From Galaxea fascicularis (lineage: Eukaryota > Cnidaria > Anthozoa > Scleractinia > Euphylliidae), in the NCBI GenBank assembly GCA_948470475.1, contig OX419343.1:11389379-11453378 (forward strand): a DNA stretch of 64,000 nt. Reading direction: 5' to 3'. The notes under the pieces are model-generated. The model was not told the origin of the DNA. It saw only the letters and a list, made by a program, of their open reading frames with translations, and made no database searches. This document shows positions 1 to 10,921 of this stretch, piece by piece. The position numbers and the translations under genes were made by a program. Every line of letters starts with the position of its first letter. Within the stretch, counting starts at the first letter, position 1.

Positions 1-485
1 TGACAAGAGACGCTCTCTTTTTCGCTGTTCCTCACTATAATTTCGTCTCTTTTCTCGAGCTTTTTGTTGTTTTTTCTCCCGTTGCTCGTCAGTACGATTC
101 AGCCTGTTTACTCGAGCCCTTTCTTGTTCTCTCTCTCGTTGCTCGACAATACAATTCAGCCGGTTTGCTCGTGCTTTTTCTCCCGCTGTTTGTCACTGAT
201 ACTCTGCCTGTTTACTCGTTCCCTTTCTTGTTCTTTCTCCCGCTGTTTGTCACTGATATTCCGCCAACGAATAGACAAAACTGACTTTGTTTTAAAACTG
301 TCTTCAAAATTTGGCCATGCAATCTCCCGCCACAAAAACGCGGGTTGAGAACTGCGTGTATGGCCAAATGATCTTTCCAAAAACAGTCCATATGGAAGCG
401 CGCCTACATGCGAGCTTGCACACGAAAGGGTTAACTGGAGTATCGCATTTGACTTTGCCTTACATGATGGGGTGGACGTACGTAC

Positions 486-537
486 GGTCGGTCGGACGGT
501 CGGACGGTCGGTCGGACGGTCGGACGGTCGGTCGGTC
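486..537. repeat. GGTC/GGAC tetranucleotide tract
   Basis: Irregular alternation of CGGT and CGGA quartets within the loop of the foldback element. Confidence 0.8.
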
Positions 538-599
538 GTACGATGACGTCATAACCAAAATTTCTCGGATGGATGGGTTACCATATTTTCTTACCAATG

Positions 600-640
600 G
601 TGCTCCGCGCGCGCGCGCCTTCGGCGCGCGCGGAGCTCCG
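600..640. repeat. GC-rich perfect hairpin
   Basis: GCTCCGCGCGCGCGCG followed by CTTCGG and its complement CGCGCGCGGAGC form a stem with a short loop. It sits at the loop edge of the foldback element. Confidence 0.7.
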
Positions 641-1205
641 CTATAAACTGTTTTTGGAAAGATCATTTGCCCATACACGCAGTTCTCAACCCGCGTTTTT
701 GTTGTGGGAGTCTGTTTTGTCTATTCGTTGGCGGAGTATCAGTTACAAAAAAGTGGGATAAAGAACAAGAAAGGGTAGGAGTAAACAGGCAGAGTATCAG
801 TGACAAACAGCGGGAGAAAGAGCACGAACAAACCGGCTGAATTGTATCGTCGAGCAACGGGAGAAACTGAACAAGAAACGGCTCGAGTAAACAGGCTGAA
901 TCGTACTGACGAGCAACGGGCGAAAGAACAACAAAAAGCTCGAGAAAAGAGACGAAATTATAGTGAGGAACAGCGAAAAAGAGAGCGTCTCTTGTCAAGC
1001 TGTAAAAACATTACCAAGTGTCAAGGAGTTTCAGCTTTTCCTCGTGTTTACCTACAGAAGCTTGCATGAAGAGAAAAGATCGTGTGGTCTGGCAAGATTT
1101 CAGTAATTATGCGCCGTCTTCGGACCTTGCTGTGGACGGTTTTGCCGCTAAAATCCTTAATTGAAGAAAGCTTCCTTGATAGGAATGAGAAGTAATAAGA
1201 CTTAC

Positions 1206-2170
1206 TTTTGTGTAAAATGACCGCTTCTGCTTAAGCTCTGCGTTCGGAGTGATTGTTGACTGACTGACTTAAACTGTGCGCAGGTTAGTACTCCTATTTT
1301 ATCTTTTATATGGACATTTATGCAAAGAAAATTGAATAGCGATTTGTCTCCTCGGCTGCTTGTCTTATTTTTTCCGATTTCTACGAGAAACGTCGAAGAG
1401 ACATTTGCATCAATTTCTTTTTTCTTACGTTTTGTTGTTTTCACGCTTCCATCTCAAATTGGTGATAACCTCGGCCGGAAACCTCTTGGAAAAAACAACA
1501 ACTCCTTGCCAAAAGTAAACGCGATTTTTAACTGCTGCAACATTGGAAATGCCAGCAATATGTTGTCCCTCGCAGCAATTCTTAGCAAAGCAATGATTTT
1601 GTGTGAAATGACAGCTATTACGTCGGCTCTGTGTTCGGAGTGATTATTGACTGACCAAAACTGTCCGCATCCGCAGGTTAGTATTCCTGTTTTGTCTTTT
1701 ATACGGATACTTAAGCTTATGTCAAGAACACTCGGACTAGCGATTTGCCTAGGTTACTCACGAGTTACGTTTGTTACTTGTCTTATTTTTCCAATTTCTA
1801 CGAGCAACGCCGAAGAAACATTCGTATCGTTTTTTTGTTTTCACGCTTTTACCTGAAATTGGTTTGGACTAAAAAATGCTCGTGTTTTTTTTTCCATATG
1901 TTTTCTATCCAATATTTCATTTTGGATCCTAAAACTCTTCGTTTTCCCTGCTGTTGCTCATTTTTGGGCACAAAATTTGTTGAAGAAAAGCCAAGCGAAG
2001 TTCGGACAGTTTAAATCCTCGGCTCCGCTTTGTTAGGAACAAGGGGCCGGATTGACATTTGGAAAACTCTCGCTAAGAGCGACAACTCCTTGCCAAAAGT
2101 AAACATGATTTTTAACAGCTCCAGCATTCGAAATGCCAGCAATATGTTGTCCCTCACAGCAATTCTCGTT
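1206..2170. repeat. Decayed direct duplication
   Basis: Two interleaved blocks recur in the same orientation. The block around 1206-1445 (GTTCGGAGTGATT at 1243) recurs around 1604-1850. The block around 1495-1570 (CTCCTTGCCAAAAGTAAAC) recurs around 2085-2165. Similarity is high but gapped. No coding assignment is possible; the open frames here do not look like protein genes. Confidence 0.6.
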
Positions 2171-4708
2171 GTTAGTTAAAAAATCGCAGACTTAAAAGGC
2201 TAATTGCAGTAAAAACTTCGTCTTTAATTCAATGTTTATTGACAAATGTTTTTCTGAAACCGATTTGTTTGTCCGTTGTCATTGCCAATCAGATGTTATC
2301 ATTAACAGTGATGTAAAAATTATACCGCCCACTACTTGTAGTCAACGTTTGTAGTTTGCAATATTTGTAGTTGATCGAAGTCAAGAATAAAACCATTCTT
2401 GATCAACCATTTGCAGTTGATCACCTGAGTTGATTCATGGCTTATCGGGTCGCAGTCACTTTTCATAACGAAAAGTTAAAGTCACTTTCGCTTAACGTTT
2501 TTCGGTGCTATTGTGCAAAGGACACAGACGGCAGTTTTCTATCGTCTTTACTCTTATAGATCACAAAAATGACGCCATAAAATAGTCAAAACAAGGCAAC
2601 AAAGTACTTTTCTTCTTTTTTGGGCGTGTCGAAGAGTACCCACTTTGGGGTTTTACCATTTTGTTTTGTTGTGGAATATTTCGGTTTGTTGAGGTTAAAA
2701 TGTCAACGATACATGTTAGAAAATTTGTGACTTAGCCAAAGCACATAACCGGTTGTGATGTTGGATTTAAAAGTGAGTCACTGGGACTGTTAATCTATAG
2801 TTTAGAGATTTACACCATTTGTATTGAAATGTAATCGGATGTAATTAAACTGTGATGAAGCAAAATCGTTTATGCTCATAGTCATGTAGTCCCTTGATCC
2901 AACGTGGAAAACGCCGATGATAAATCGGAAATGAACGTTAGCACATGTTTGAATGGTGGCTGTGGCTCTGCAGCAAAACAGTGAAAAACTATAATCACAA
3001 TACAGAAGTCCTTACTAGAGTCCTGGCTCGAGTCCTGGCATTGATTTTATTTTATCGGTAAATGCCATACAATAAGGAAAGAACTGTGAAGCTCCCCTTT
3101 TAGGCTTGCCTAAATATATATATTAGATGGAAGAGTTTTGTTGCACTTACCAGAATACAAGTAATTTGATTTGCTATTATAACATAATATGGTTACTGTA
3201 AAAACAACTAATCTTCACTTTGCAAAACGCTGAATACTACATTTTTGTTTGAAAGCCGTCCAATTCTGACTTCATGATCACCAAGCCACTAATAATAGAT
3301 TTCTTTCCAGAATTTCTCAGAATAAGCTCAAGTCAACAGGAACTTAAGTAATGCAATAGAACGTTGAGGCTGAGATTAACTTAAAAGCATTGCTTAGAAC
3401 ATACCCAGCCTGAGTGTCAGTTTAGAACGTCTTTATTTTGCTATGTTTTTTTTTAGTAAGTAGTGTTTAATGTACACATGAACTTTTTCTGGGTTTTTAT
3501 CGCAAAATTTGGTGTCTTTGTGTCGCCTTGTGAACTTCTGAGTTCAATGCTTTTTGTGTTTAATATTTAAATTTACCAACAGCTGATTGGCACGACATCG
3601 TGTATATACAATGTAACTTAAGAACGTTTTCAGGCTCAAATCGCGACACACACACAAAAAAAAAAAAAAAAAACGGGCGAGCGTCAGCCCCAAAATTAGA
3701 CGTTCTTACATAAAAAAGTGTATGTAAGCGTTTCTTTTCAGTCAGTTTATACGGCTATAAGACAAACTTCTCGTTAGTTGTACTTTTCATTTATTTTACT
3801 GAGCTCTCCCCTCGCGGCACTATTTGGTGTTATTTCAAAACCTATTTCATGAGCCGCGCTGGCCCGGTTTGTCGGACTGGCTCGACTTACCGAGATTATT
3901 GTTTACCCGCCGGATATTACGTGAAGCGAGCCAGCCCGGAGCCAGCTCTTCAGAGAAAGCTCAGCATGACATGAGCCGCTCATAAACAGTGTGCTGCTCG
4001 CTGTCCTCTTGCAGGTTGGTCCGGTGAACGTGATACATGGAAAATTTGCGGCCCGGTTGTCATGTATCAAGAAGTTGGAGGCGCAGAGATCTCAGGTAAA
4101 CGAAAGACCGGCAGAAGAAAGCCGTACAGTAGTGGTCGTTGAGCAGTTAATTCGGCATGCGGAATGGGTATGACTATTGGCTGGTCACATAGGAGCTCGT
4201 GGTGTCAGTGAAAAATTCCGAATAGAAGAACGTCATTAACTTCGGGGTAAAATGTAAGTCATATCCTGACGTATTTCAGGTTTACAAATACCTGATTTTC
4301 ATCTTCTACAAAATTCCTGTACAAACACATATAAATATGTTTTGTCGTCTCAACGAACTAAATTTACCTGAAAGTATAATTTCCCAAATCAGCAGAAAAA
4401 AACTGAGTAAAAAATTATATTTTCAATAAGATATAAAACCATATTTTTACTACTGTACAGCTACCAATTAAATTTGCCTGATTTGTGACAATTATTAGGA
4501 AGGTGGTATTCTTTGTTTTAATTTCAATTTCTGGGCGAAGGAGGCAAAAATCTACATTTTCCATTGGGTTTCTATGAATTGGACGTAAAGGCTGTGCTTC
4601 GTTAGTGTAATAACTTTTATTCGATCATATATTGGACTCGCATCATCATAGCACTGGAGGAAAATGGCTTTCCGCAATTACGTTATTTTAAATGTTAGAA
4701 CAATGGTC
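2171..4708. other. Intergenic, no gene recognised
   Basis: AT-rich sequence with an A-tract at about 3655-3673. A frame open from 3975 to a TGA at 4140-4142 reads WSGERDTWKICGPVV in its middle and has an AG before it and an AG|GTAAAC inside, so it could be an exon remnant. It has no good start codon and no family was recognised. Nothing else supportable was seen. Confidence 0.5.
4705..4708. repeat. Outer target-site duplication GGTC (left)
   Basis: GGTC directly precedes the left TIR, and GGTC directly follows the right TIR at 47199-47202. A 4-bp duplication fits both outer flanks when the TIR is taken to begin AACGTG. Confidence 0.7.
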
Positions 4709-4741
4709 AACGTGTTCCAAACTAAAATGTGTTTTTCCAAA
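4709..4741 (+). repeat. Terminal inverted repeat, 33 bp (left outer end)
   Basis: Begins AACGTGTTCCAAACTAAAAT and continues to TTCCAAA. The same 33 bp occur at 13396-13428, 25957-25989 and, reversed, at 47166-47198. Sequence diverges immediately after (GTTTAAAAATTC on A ends, ATTGGTATTTTC on B ends), which defines the repeat length. Confidence 0.85.
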
Positions 4742-5101
4742 GTTTAAAAATTCGTTAAGAAATGCCCATTTAGAACGGAAAATAGACAAAATTTGTGGGT
4801 AAACAGTAAAATCCAACCGCAACTAATTTCTTTTTGGAGCAAATAATTGCAAATCATCCAAAATTAATATTGCACATGTGTGTTCAAAACACAACAATTT
4901 GTTCCGAATCAAATGCTACATTTAAATTCTGCAGGTGAAAGTAACAGTCTTTTGACAGACACTAAAATCAACTGATAAAATTGCAGTTTATAACATGGCA
5001 GATTTAACTAACTAAAAAAATTAGCCACAAAACTGTAGTGCAATTTGATTAAAATCAACTCCCAAGGAAGCCAAAAATTTGTAGAGCAAAATTGTCGGAT
5101 G

Positions 5102-5830
5102 AAATAATGATAAGTGAGAAGGGTGCAGAAATTCTGCATCCAGCCCTGTTACTAAATTCAGAGCAAAACCAAAAAGTCACCAGACAGGCAGGGCGCAAAA
5201 ATTTTGCGCTCTGACTCATTAATAAATTCAGAGCAAAACAATACAAATGACAAGACAGGCAGGGCGCAAAAATTTTGCGCTCTGACCCATTAATAAATTC
5301 AGAGCAAAACCGAAAAATCACCAGACAGGTAGGGCGCAAAAATTTTGCACTTCGTCCCATTAACAAATTCAGAGCAAAACAATAAAAATCACAAGACAGG
5401 CAGGGCGCAAAAATTTTGCGCTCTGACCCATTAATAAATTCAGTGCAAAACCGAAAAATTACCAGACAGGCAGGGCGCAAAAATTTTGCGCTCTGACCAT
5501 TAATAAATTCAGAGCAAAACAATAAAAATCACAAGACAGGCAGGATGCAAAAATTTTGCGCTCTGACCATTAATAAATTCAGAGCAAAACAATAAAAATC
5601 ACAAGACAGGCCTGCAGGGCGCAAAAATTTTGCACTCTGACCCATTAACAAATTCAGAGCAAAACAAATAAAATCACAAGATTGCAGGATGCAAAAATTT
5701 TGCACCCTCACCCATTTACAAATTCAGAGCCAAACAAAAAAAAATTATAAGACACATTTTGCACCCTGCGCTATTAATAAATTCAGAGCAAAAACAAAGA
5801 ATCACAAGATGTGGGCAGGGTGCAAAAACT
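5102..5830. repeat. Subterminal array, 70-71-bp units with palindromic core
   Basis: About ten units starting near 5191, 5262, 5332, 5403, 5473 and 5543. Each has the palindrome GCGCAAAAATTTTGCGC (variants TGCAGAAATTCTGCA, ATGCAAAAATTTTGC), then CATTAATAAATTCAGAGCAAAAC. The array lies 0.4-1.1 kb from the TIR. Subterminal repeats of this kind commonly bind transposase in other TIR families; that role is inferred here. The open frame across it on the minus strand is a by-product of the repeat. Confidence 0.85.
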
Positions 5831-6429
5831 CTACATGGTGCTTGGTGATCAACTTTAGCCTAAGATAGTCCAATTAACCCTGAAACCAATAAGAGTACAA
5901 AAATTCTGCATCCTGAACACAAATAAAATATCAAATAAATATCTCAAGATGTCCTTGTTGATGAACAGACCGAATACGACCATACAATAAACCAACCAGC
6001 ACTTTGCTCACTGAAAAAAAAGAGGGTGAACATATGAGGCACAATAGCCAAGCAACCTTTCAAAGGAAAATCTTCATAAACTCCCTTGGCCATGGAAAAT
6101 ATAGTACTGTATACTTATAATGTTTAATAAATAAGTTTATCAAAGATTTTCATAAAAGCCAGACAAAATACTTCAAATAATCACGACATTCCCAAAAAAT
6201 AAGAAACAAGCGCTTAACGGGGAAACAACACATAAGCTTAAATGAAATGCTTACTAACAGAAAAACACACTGCACGTCGGATTTCAATTACTCGAGAAGC
6301 TACTATCTATGTCATTGTTTTGCCGCTAGAAAGTTAAATCAACCCTGCAAATAACACGAACTTTTCAAACCACGACCTCTCCCAAAACGCTTCGGTGAAA
6401 TTTATCAAGATTTTCCTGGCCTTTTAAAC
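5831..6429. other. No gene seen; degenerate array edge
   Basis: A last degenerate core (TACAAAAATTCTGCATCC, about 5898) is visible near the left; the rest is AT-rich with no recognisable feature. The second copy is 27079-27677. Confidence 0.5.
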
Positions 6430-7707
6430 TTAAATACTTTCGGCTAGATGCCTGATCCGAGTTAATGTTGGCAGCAGCTTCATTCCATCGGTGATCTCAA
6501 AGGAATGAAGGACGATGCAATCCTTTGGGAGCATTTCGGTCCAAGGATCATTTGACCGCGGAGTGTTTTGAGGAGTCCACTTTCCTCTGTACGTTCCCTT
6601 CCAATAATGAATTGGGAATTCATTTGCAGATAGCTCTTTAGCAACTCCAATAACTGGCTCCTTATCCCAGTTCGACAATAACACTGCAACAAACGCACCA
6701 ACTTTAAGTTCGTCCAAAAATCCGTCGATGTAATCCGCTGGATTTTCGCGTTCCCTTGGGCCTTGATATCTTCCAGTATAAATCTATCAAGGAATTAATA
6801 CTCAACTGAGAATAATTGGTAGGTGACTTCTATTTCTTTTCGGGTTGTGTATCCAGTAACGAACAGAAAGAAATAGGCTAAATTATGGTCAGCGGTACAA
6901 CACCATTCTGCACTTACGCTCCACCTAAGCAACGTGAGGCTTACACGATGAAACCCAAGGAAGCAGAGAAGGGAGACCCTGGTTTGTATAGAAAGGAAAT
7001 AATGTCAAGCGGGTGCCAAGTACAACACCAATAAGCAAATACAAGACGTCACCTAAAGTACAGTAATAATGGTCGCTTCCGTGGTGGATTTTGTGCTCTC
7101 CCGTAGAAATATAGTGCTCAGTGCTGTAGCCTTGTAGCAACTTTTCCCTTTTCATTTCTGTGTGTGTAGATTAACTTAAACTTAACTGCTATTTTCACAA
7201 AGAATCATGGTTGACCTTAATCTTAAACCTCATTAGGATGTTCTACATTGACTGGCTTCTGTAATGTGAAATTAAATTTGTATTCATTGAGAAATGACGA
7301 TTCATAAACTGAAGAAGTCACATTATTTTAACCTAAAAAATGAGGAATAAATAAAGCTGTTGTTGTTGTTGTATGATAATTAACACTTAATGACTGGCCG
7401 CGAGCCGGATAAATTTTGTTTCCTGAGAATCTCAATGTTTCTCGAGTTAATAAACTCTAGTTAATAAACTGTTTTGCTTTGTTTTACTTCTGATATTTTG
7501 CTTTCGTGAGCTGACGGAAATACTTTAAATTGCAAGTCACCGAAACAAGCCCGCGTCGCAAACAGTAAACATACCGCCTGTAGACATTCACCAAGGTCTC
7601 GAGTGACTAGTGTGGCCGCATTGCAGTCCAGTTCATGGCGATAACTAATTAACAAATTAATTTCCTGTTCAACTAAACCACCCATGTACATGTGAGCCAG
7701 GCGTTTC
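6430..7707 (-). CDS. Exon-like segments of an element-borne gene, 3' part
   Basis: Three minus-strand segments have splice signals: 7575-7707 (AG before, GTATGT after), 7053-7157 (after CACACACAG, GTGACG donor) and 6430-6783 (after CTTGATAG, ending in TAA). The last encodes about 117 residues containing VGAFVAVLLSNW, HYWKGTYRGKW and PWTEMLPKDCIVL, which looks like a compact beta-rich domain (Tudor/chromo-like by feel only). Phases of the three do not all agree (7575-7707 ends phase 0, 7053-7157 enters phase 1, 6430-6783 enters phase 0). An exon may be missing or one segment spurious. They probably continue the gene at 10922-11888, which leaves in phase 1 and would fit 7053-7157 directly. Product not recognised. 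Confidence 0.4.
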
Positions 7708-8622
7708 CTGTAGATTAAAAGCTATTAAATTAGCTGGGTTGTCCACTACACTTGTTCATGACATAGCCACGCAACAACGTTTGTGAGTTTAAAATCTATG
7801 AGAACCGACGGGTCTGTTTTACAGGCCACACTCCTACGGTCAAAGAAGCCCAACAGTTTCTCCTGGCCCTAATCACTATCCAAATGTTTGGCTAAAGTTA
7901 CCAATCGATAAGAAACAGCGACCTGTACCTGTGGATTCTGACCTGAGAAATCGCGAACTGTCAAAGCGTACCACTAGGCACTAGGTAGCGTAGTAACAAC
8001 ATTTCAGATAATTGACCTTTTCTCGGTTTCCGGCTTACGCCACCTTGGTTTTGGAGACAAACTCCGCCACGGAGGCTGGATTTGGACAGCGAAAATGTAT
8101 TTTAAAAGACATTTGCACTGAGATTACTTTCATGGAATGTATAAAGAACAGATTCTGGCTACAACGACCGTGAACGCGAATTTTTTACGGTTTCATACGT
8201 GACCTTCTAACCAAACTTGCCGCGAAATTAGACTAAGCAACATGAAACCATTTATAATTCCAATTTACGGGTGAATTAATGGCCTAATTTTCTGTTGAAT
8301 CAAACACTTCCAGAGATTCGTCATGCTCTTCTAAAATGCAATAGAATAAGTAGGACTAATCAGTTCGAAAACGAGCAAGACTGAACCGCGTTGTATCATA
8401 TATGAAAAATAATTTGTCTTGCAAACATAGCACTAGCTGTAGAACTCTTTAGGTTTCTAAATTTCTTATACCCAGGATATGAAGACCCGTGTGCTAAGTT
8501 GCCTTCTAGATATTTAACAATTATTCACCGAAGTGGAGGTGAATAGTACTTTGCTGCTCACCTCCAAGTTAACCAGTCAGAACGCGCGAAAAGCACTATT
8601 CGCTTGTGTGGTATATACTTAA
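7708..8622. other. Intron-like, no gene seen
   Basis: No exon with good splice sites was found between the last exon-like segment and the nested element. The stretch includes a short inverted pair, TATTCACC...GGTGAATA, near 8522-8550. The tail AATAAATAAAGCTGTTGTTG at about 7346-7368, to the left of this stretch, resembles the 3' end of a retroposon. Confidence 0.4.
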
Positions 8623-10693
8623 GGGGGCATTACGGTTGGATTTTGAAGAAAAATTAAAAATTTCACCGGTTTTTTTAATTTCCTCTTAAATGATACTAGA
8701 ATCTATCTAGTTTTAGATTATATATGTATTTTACGCTTAATTATTCACGCGCTGCTAAAAAACACCCGCTTTTGAAGGCTAGTAAATTGTTTGTGTTTGG
8801 TTGCCATGGCAACCACAGGTAATCCAATTGTTTTGGCACGTTTTATTTCTCCAAAATTGTTCAGAAACTCATTCCACTTGATCCTGAGTCCCTATAGTCC
8901 AGTCCCAGATCCTTGAAGTTTAATTTTCCACTAATGTGAAGCCCGGTTACAAAGCACTCAGTGACCGAATCGAGCGTGAGGGTCCATCTTGTTTACTAGT
9001 CTTCTTGTTCGTAAATCTATGCCAAACCTTGGGAAAAAACAGTCTGTTTTAAGGAAAAGTGCATCAAAAAGAAAGAAAAGTTTTAGGGGAACCCAGAAAC
9101 AGGAGGTAGCGCAGAAGAGAAGGAAAGAATCGCGAGCTGTAGAAGTGACCTTTGTTGGTGAAGACGATGTTGTCAGCGAGCAAATTCTACCCCCCGCAGA
9201 ATCTGTTTCCAAACGGAAAATACTGCCAAACGACGATGAAAGCTCCTCGAATGAAAGTATTGAAGATGATCTGGCGCCTGCTGAAGGATACAGACTTGTC
9301 TCAATGGACAGTCTTCTTAAATTTGTGAAAAGAGTTCACGCACAAACTCCATGTAATTTAGGTGAGAATTAAGCTTATGTGAGTTGAATTATTACACCTA
9401 TTAACTAAAATGTAAAAGCTGTTTTTCTGGATCAATGCTGGGCCAAAATTATTGCAGCTATATCCCACTATTAATAAAAGTGTTGATTGTGTTGATTGTC
9501 TTTATTGATCTACTAGGCCAAATACAAATGTTGGAGAGTTCCTGTAACCGCTTTGGACTTGGTAGTTCACTTTATGCCAAGTGCAGTGGTTGCGGTATGT
9601 CTGAGTTTCTTGCAACTGGTAGCCACTCTCAAGATGATGTTAATCCCAGAACTCTTCAAGGAAAAGATGTAAACAGAAGAATGGTGTTTGCTGCATTTGA
9701 GAGTGGGATTGGAAAAGAAGGAGTTGCCAAATTTTGTGAGGTCTTCAATCTGCCTTTTAATATGTCACCTGACACCTGGTACAACCATGAAGAGAATTTG
9801 ATGTCATGAGGAAAGCTGAAATCTCACCTGGCAAGCACAGTTGGAAGGAAGCAAGACGAAGAGGCAGTGGAAGAATTAAGCAAGCAGAGCACAGAGCTCA
9901 AGAAAAACACAAACAATACAGACTTGCACGAAGACAAGCTAAACAGAGAAAAGAAGACTTGCGTGTAACCCAGGAAGGCATAACCCATGAAGCTGTAGGT
10001 TTTGGCAAAACACAGCTGTGCAGAGTGGGCAAAATGAGAAAGACACAAACTACTTAAACATACCTTCAAGGAGATGTGCTGTGATGCATAAAAGGACATT
10101 TTAGGGAGTCATTAGTCTTACAAGTGACATTTAGATAAATCTTGAGTTTTAATTGCATTTTTCCGAAAATAGCTTTTTTTCGGGGTAATTTTGTTGGCCC
10201 CTTAAATTTCACAAAGAGTATTTCAGCTATTGACTCCAAATTTGGTACAAAGATTGTTTATGTAATTATCTGCAACCTAATTGAGCAAAATTTCTTTTTT
10301 CAAAATACAACTGGTTTTATAAGTAATTTGTCCTTTGCAAAATCTAATTGGTTACCATGACAACCAAAATGGTCAAAAGGCGATAACTCTCAATAAGGTT
10401 GCAGTCCATTGGATAATGCTTTATTGTACCAAAAACTAGGTGATTATTTTAAAAGGAAATGGCCAAAAAGTGAGGGGCCCCAATTTAACCCTCAAAATAG
10501 CCCTTAACAGTAACTTGTTAATTATTAACCTAAAATAAACAATATGTTAACTCTAAATATGTCATGTGGTAGGCAATTGCCTGGGTGTACCTACTACCAA
10601 GTTTGAGCTGATTTGATTGAATTGTTGATTAAATATGATTTTTTAAGTAAGCTACCAAAATCTTACCATGAACCAACCGTAATGCCCCCTTAA
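8619..10693 (+). mobile_element. Nested Kolobok-like DNA transposon (TTAA target)
   Basis: Element 8623-10689 (2,067 bp) has 17-bp inverted ends GGGGGCATTACGGTTGG / CCAACCGTAATGCCCCC and is flanked on both sides by TTAA (8619-8622, 10690-10693). TTAA duplication with G-rich ends is characteristic of Kolobok and piggyBac-type elements. The internal reading frame resembles the Mutator-like transposase-domain proteins of cnidarians, favouring Kolobok. It lies inside the larger transposon in the intron after exon 10922-11011 and is present identically in both A copies, so it inserted before the composite formed. Confidence 0.75.
9019..10057 (+). pseudogene. Internally deleted Kolobok/Mutator-like transposase gene
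   Basis: Exon 1 (9019-9361) starts at ATG with a Lys/Arg-rich, then acidic N-terminus, and ends LVSMDSLLKFVK...CNL. The donor is G|GTGAGA at 9362. The acceptor CTACTAG|GCC gives exon 2 at 9517 in matching phase 1, reading FGLGSSLYAKCSGCG and DVNRRMVFAAFESGIGKEG. These are hallmarks of the N-terminal part of the large cnidarian proteins annotated with a Mutator-like transposase domain. Exon 2 stops at 9809. An overlapping frame (9806-10057) supplies what looks like the family's basic C-terminal tail (KYRLARRQAKQRKED, VTQEGITHEAVGFG). The catalytic middle is therefore missing and the join is out of frame. The copy cannot be autonomous. Confidence 0.65.
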
Positions 10694-10921
10694 AGCATAT
10701 ATATAAAAAGCTATGTGCCACCCCAAACTGAGTATGGTTTTTGAGCCGTTTTGAAACTTAATTGCGGTACAACGAAACTATTGGGGAAATTTGTAATCTC
10801 AACGACAGTTCTGAAAACTGGTGCTGAAAATTGCAAATTTTGATCTTGGAGAAACAGGCGGCACACCCCTACCAAGAATTCCGAGGAGTACCCCTCCGGA
10901 TGACTTGAACAAGCGACTTAC

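Larger units (their letters stand above)
1..997. repeat. Foldback (long inverted repeat) element
   Basis: Positions 1-388 and 647-997 are reverse complements of each other with scattered mismatches: the window starts TGACAAGAGACG and the mirror CGTCTCTTGTCA ends at 997. The 258-bp loop holds a GGTC/GGAC tract (about 486-537), a TGACGTCA site near 544 and a GC-rich hairpin. Each arm read outward can encode a charged repeat of the type SISDKQREKEQ, broken by stops. The left edge of the window may cut the element, so no target duplication can be judged. Inferred to be a dispersed foldback or two head-to-head copies of one repeat; not a working gene. Confidence 0.75.

Noticed and set aside
5055..5711. 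Long minus-strand frame with a repeated FCSEFINGQSAKFLRPACL pattern
   Set aside because: It is the translation of the 70-71-bp palindromic array. No start context; it breaks as unit length shifts.
5191..5830. CRISPR-like array
   Set aside because: Units are repetitive throughout with no unique spacers, in a eukaryotic transposon.
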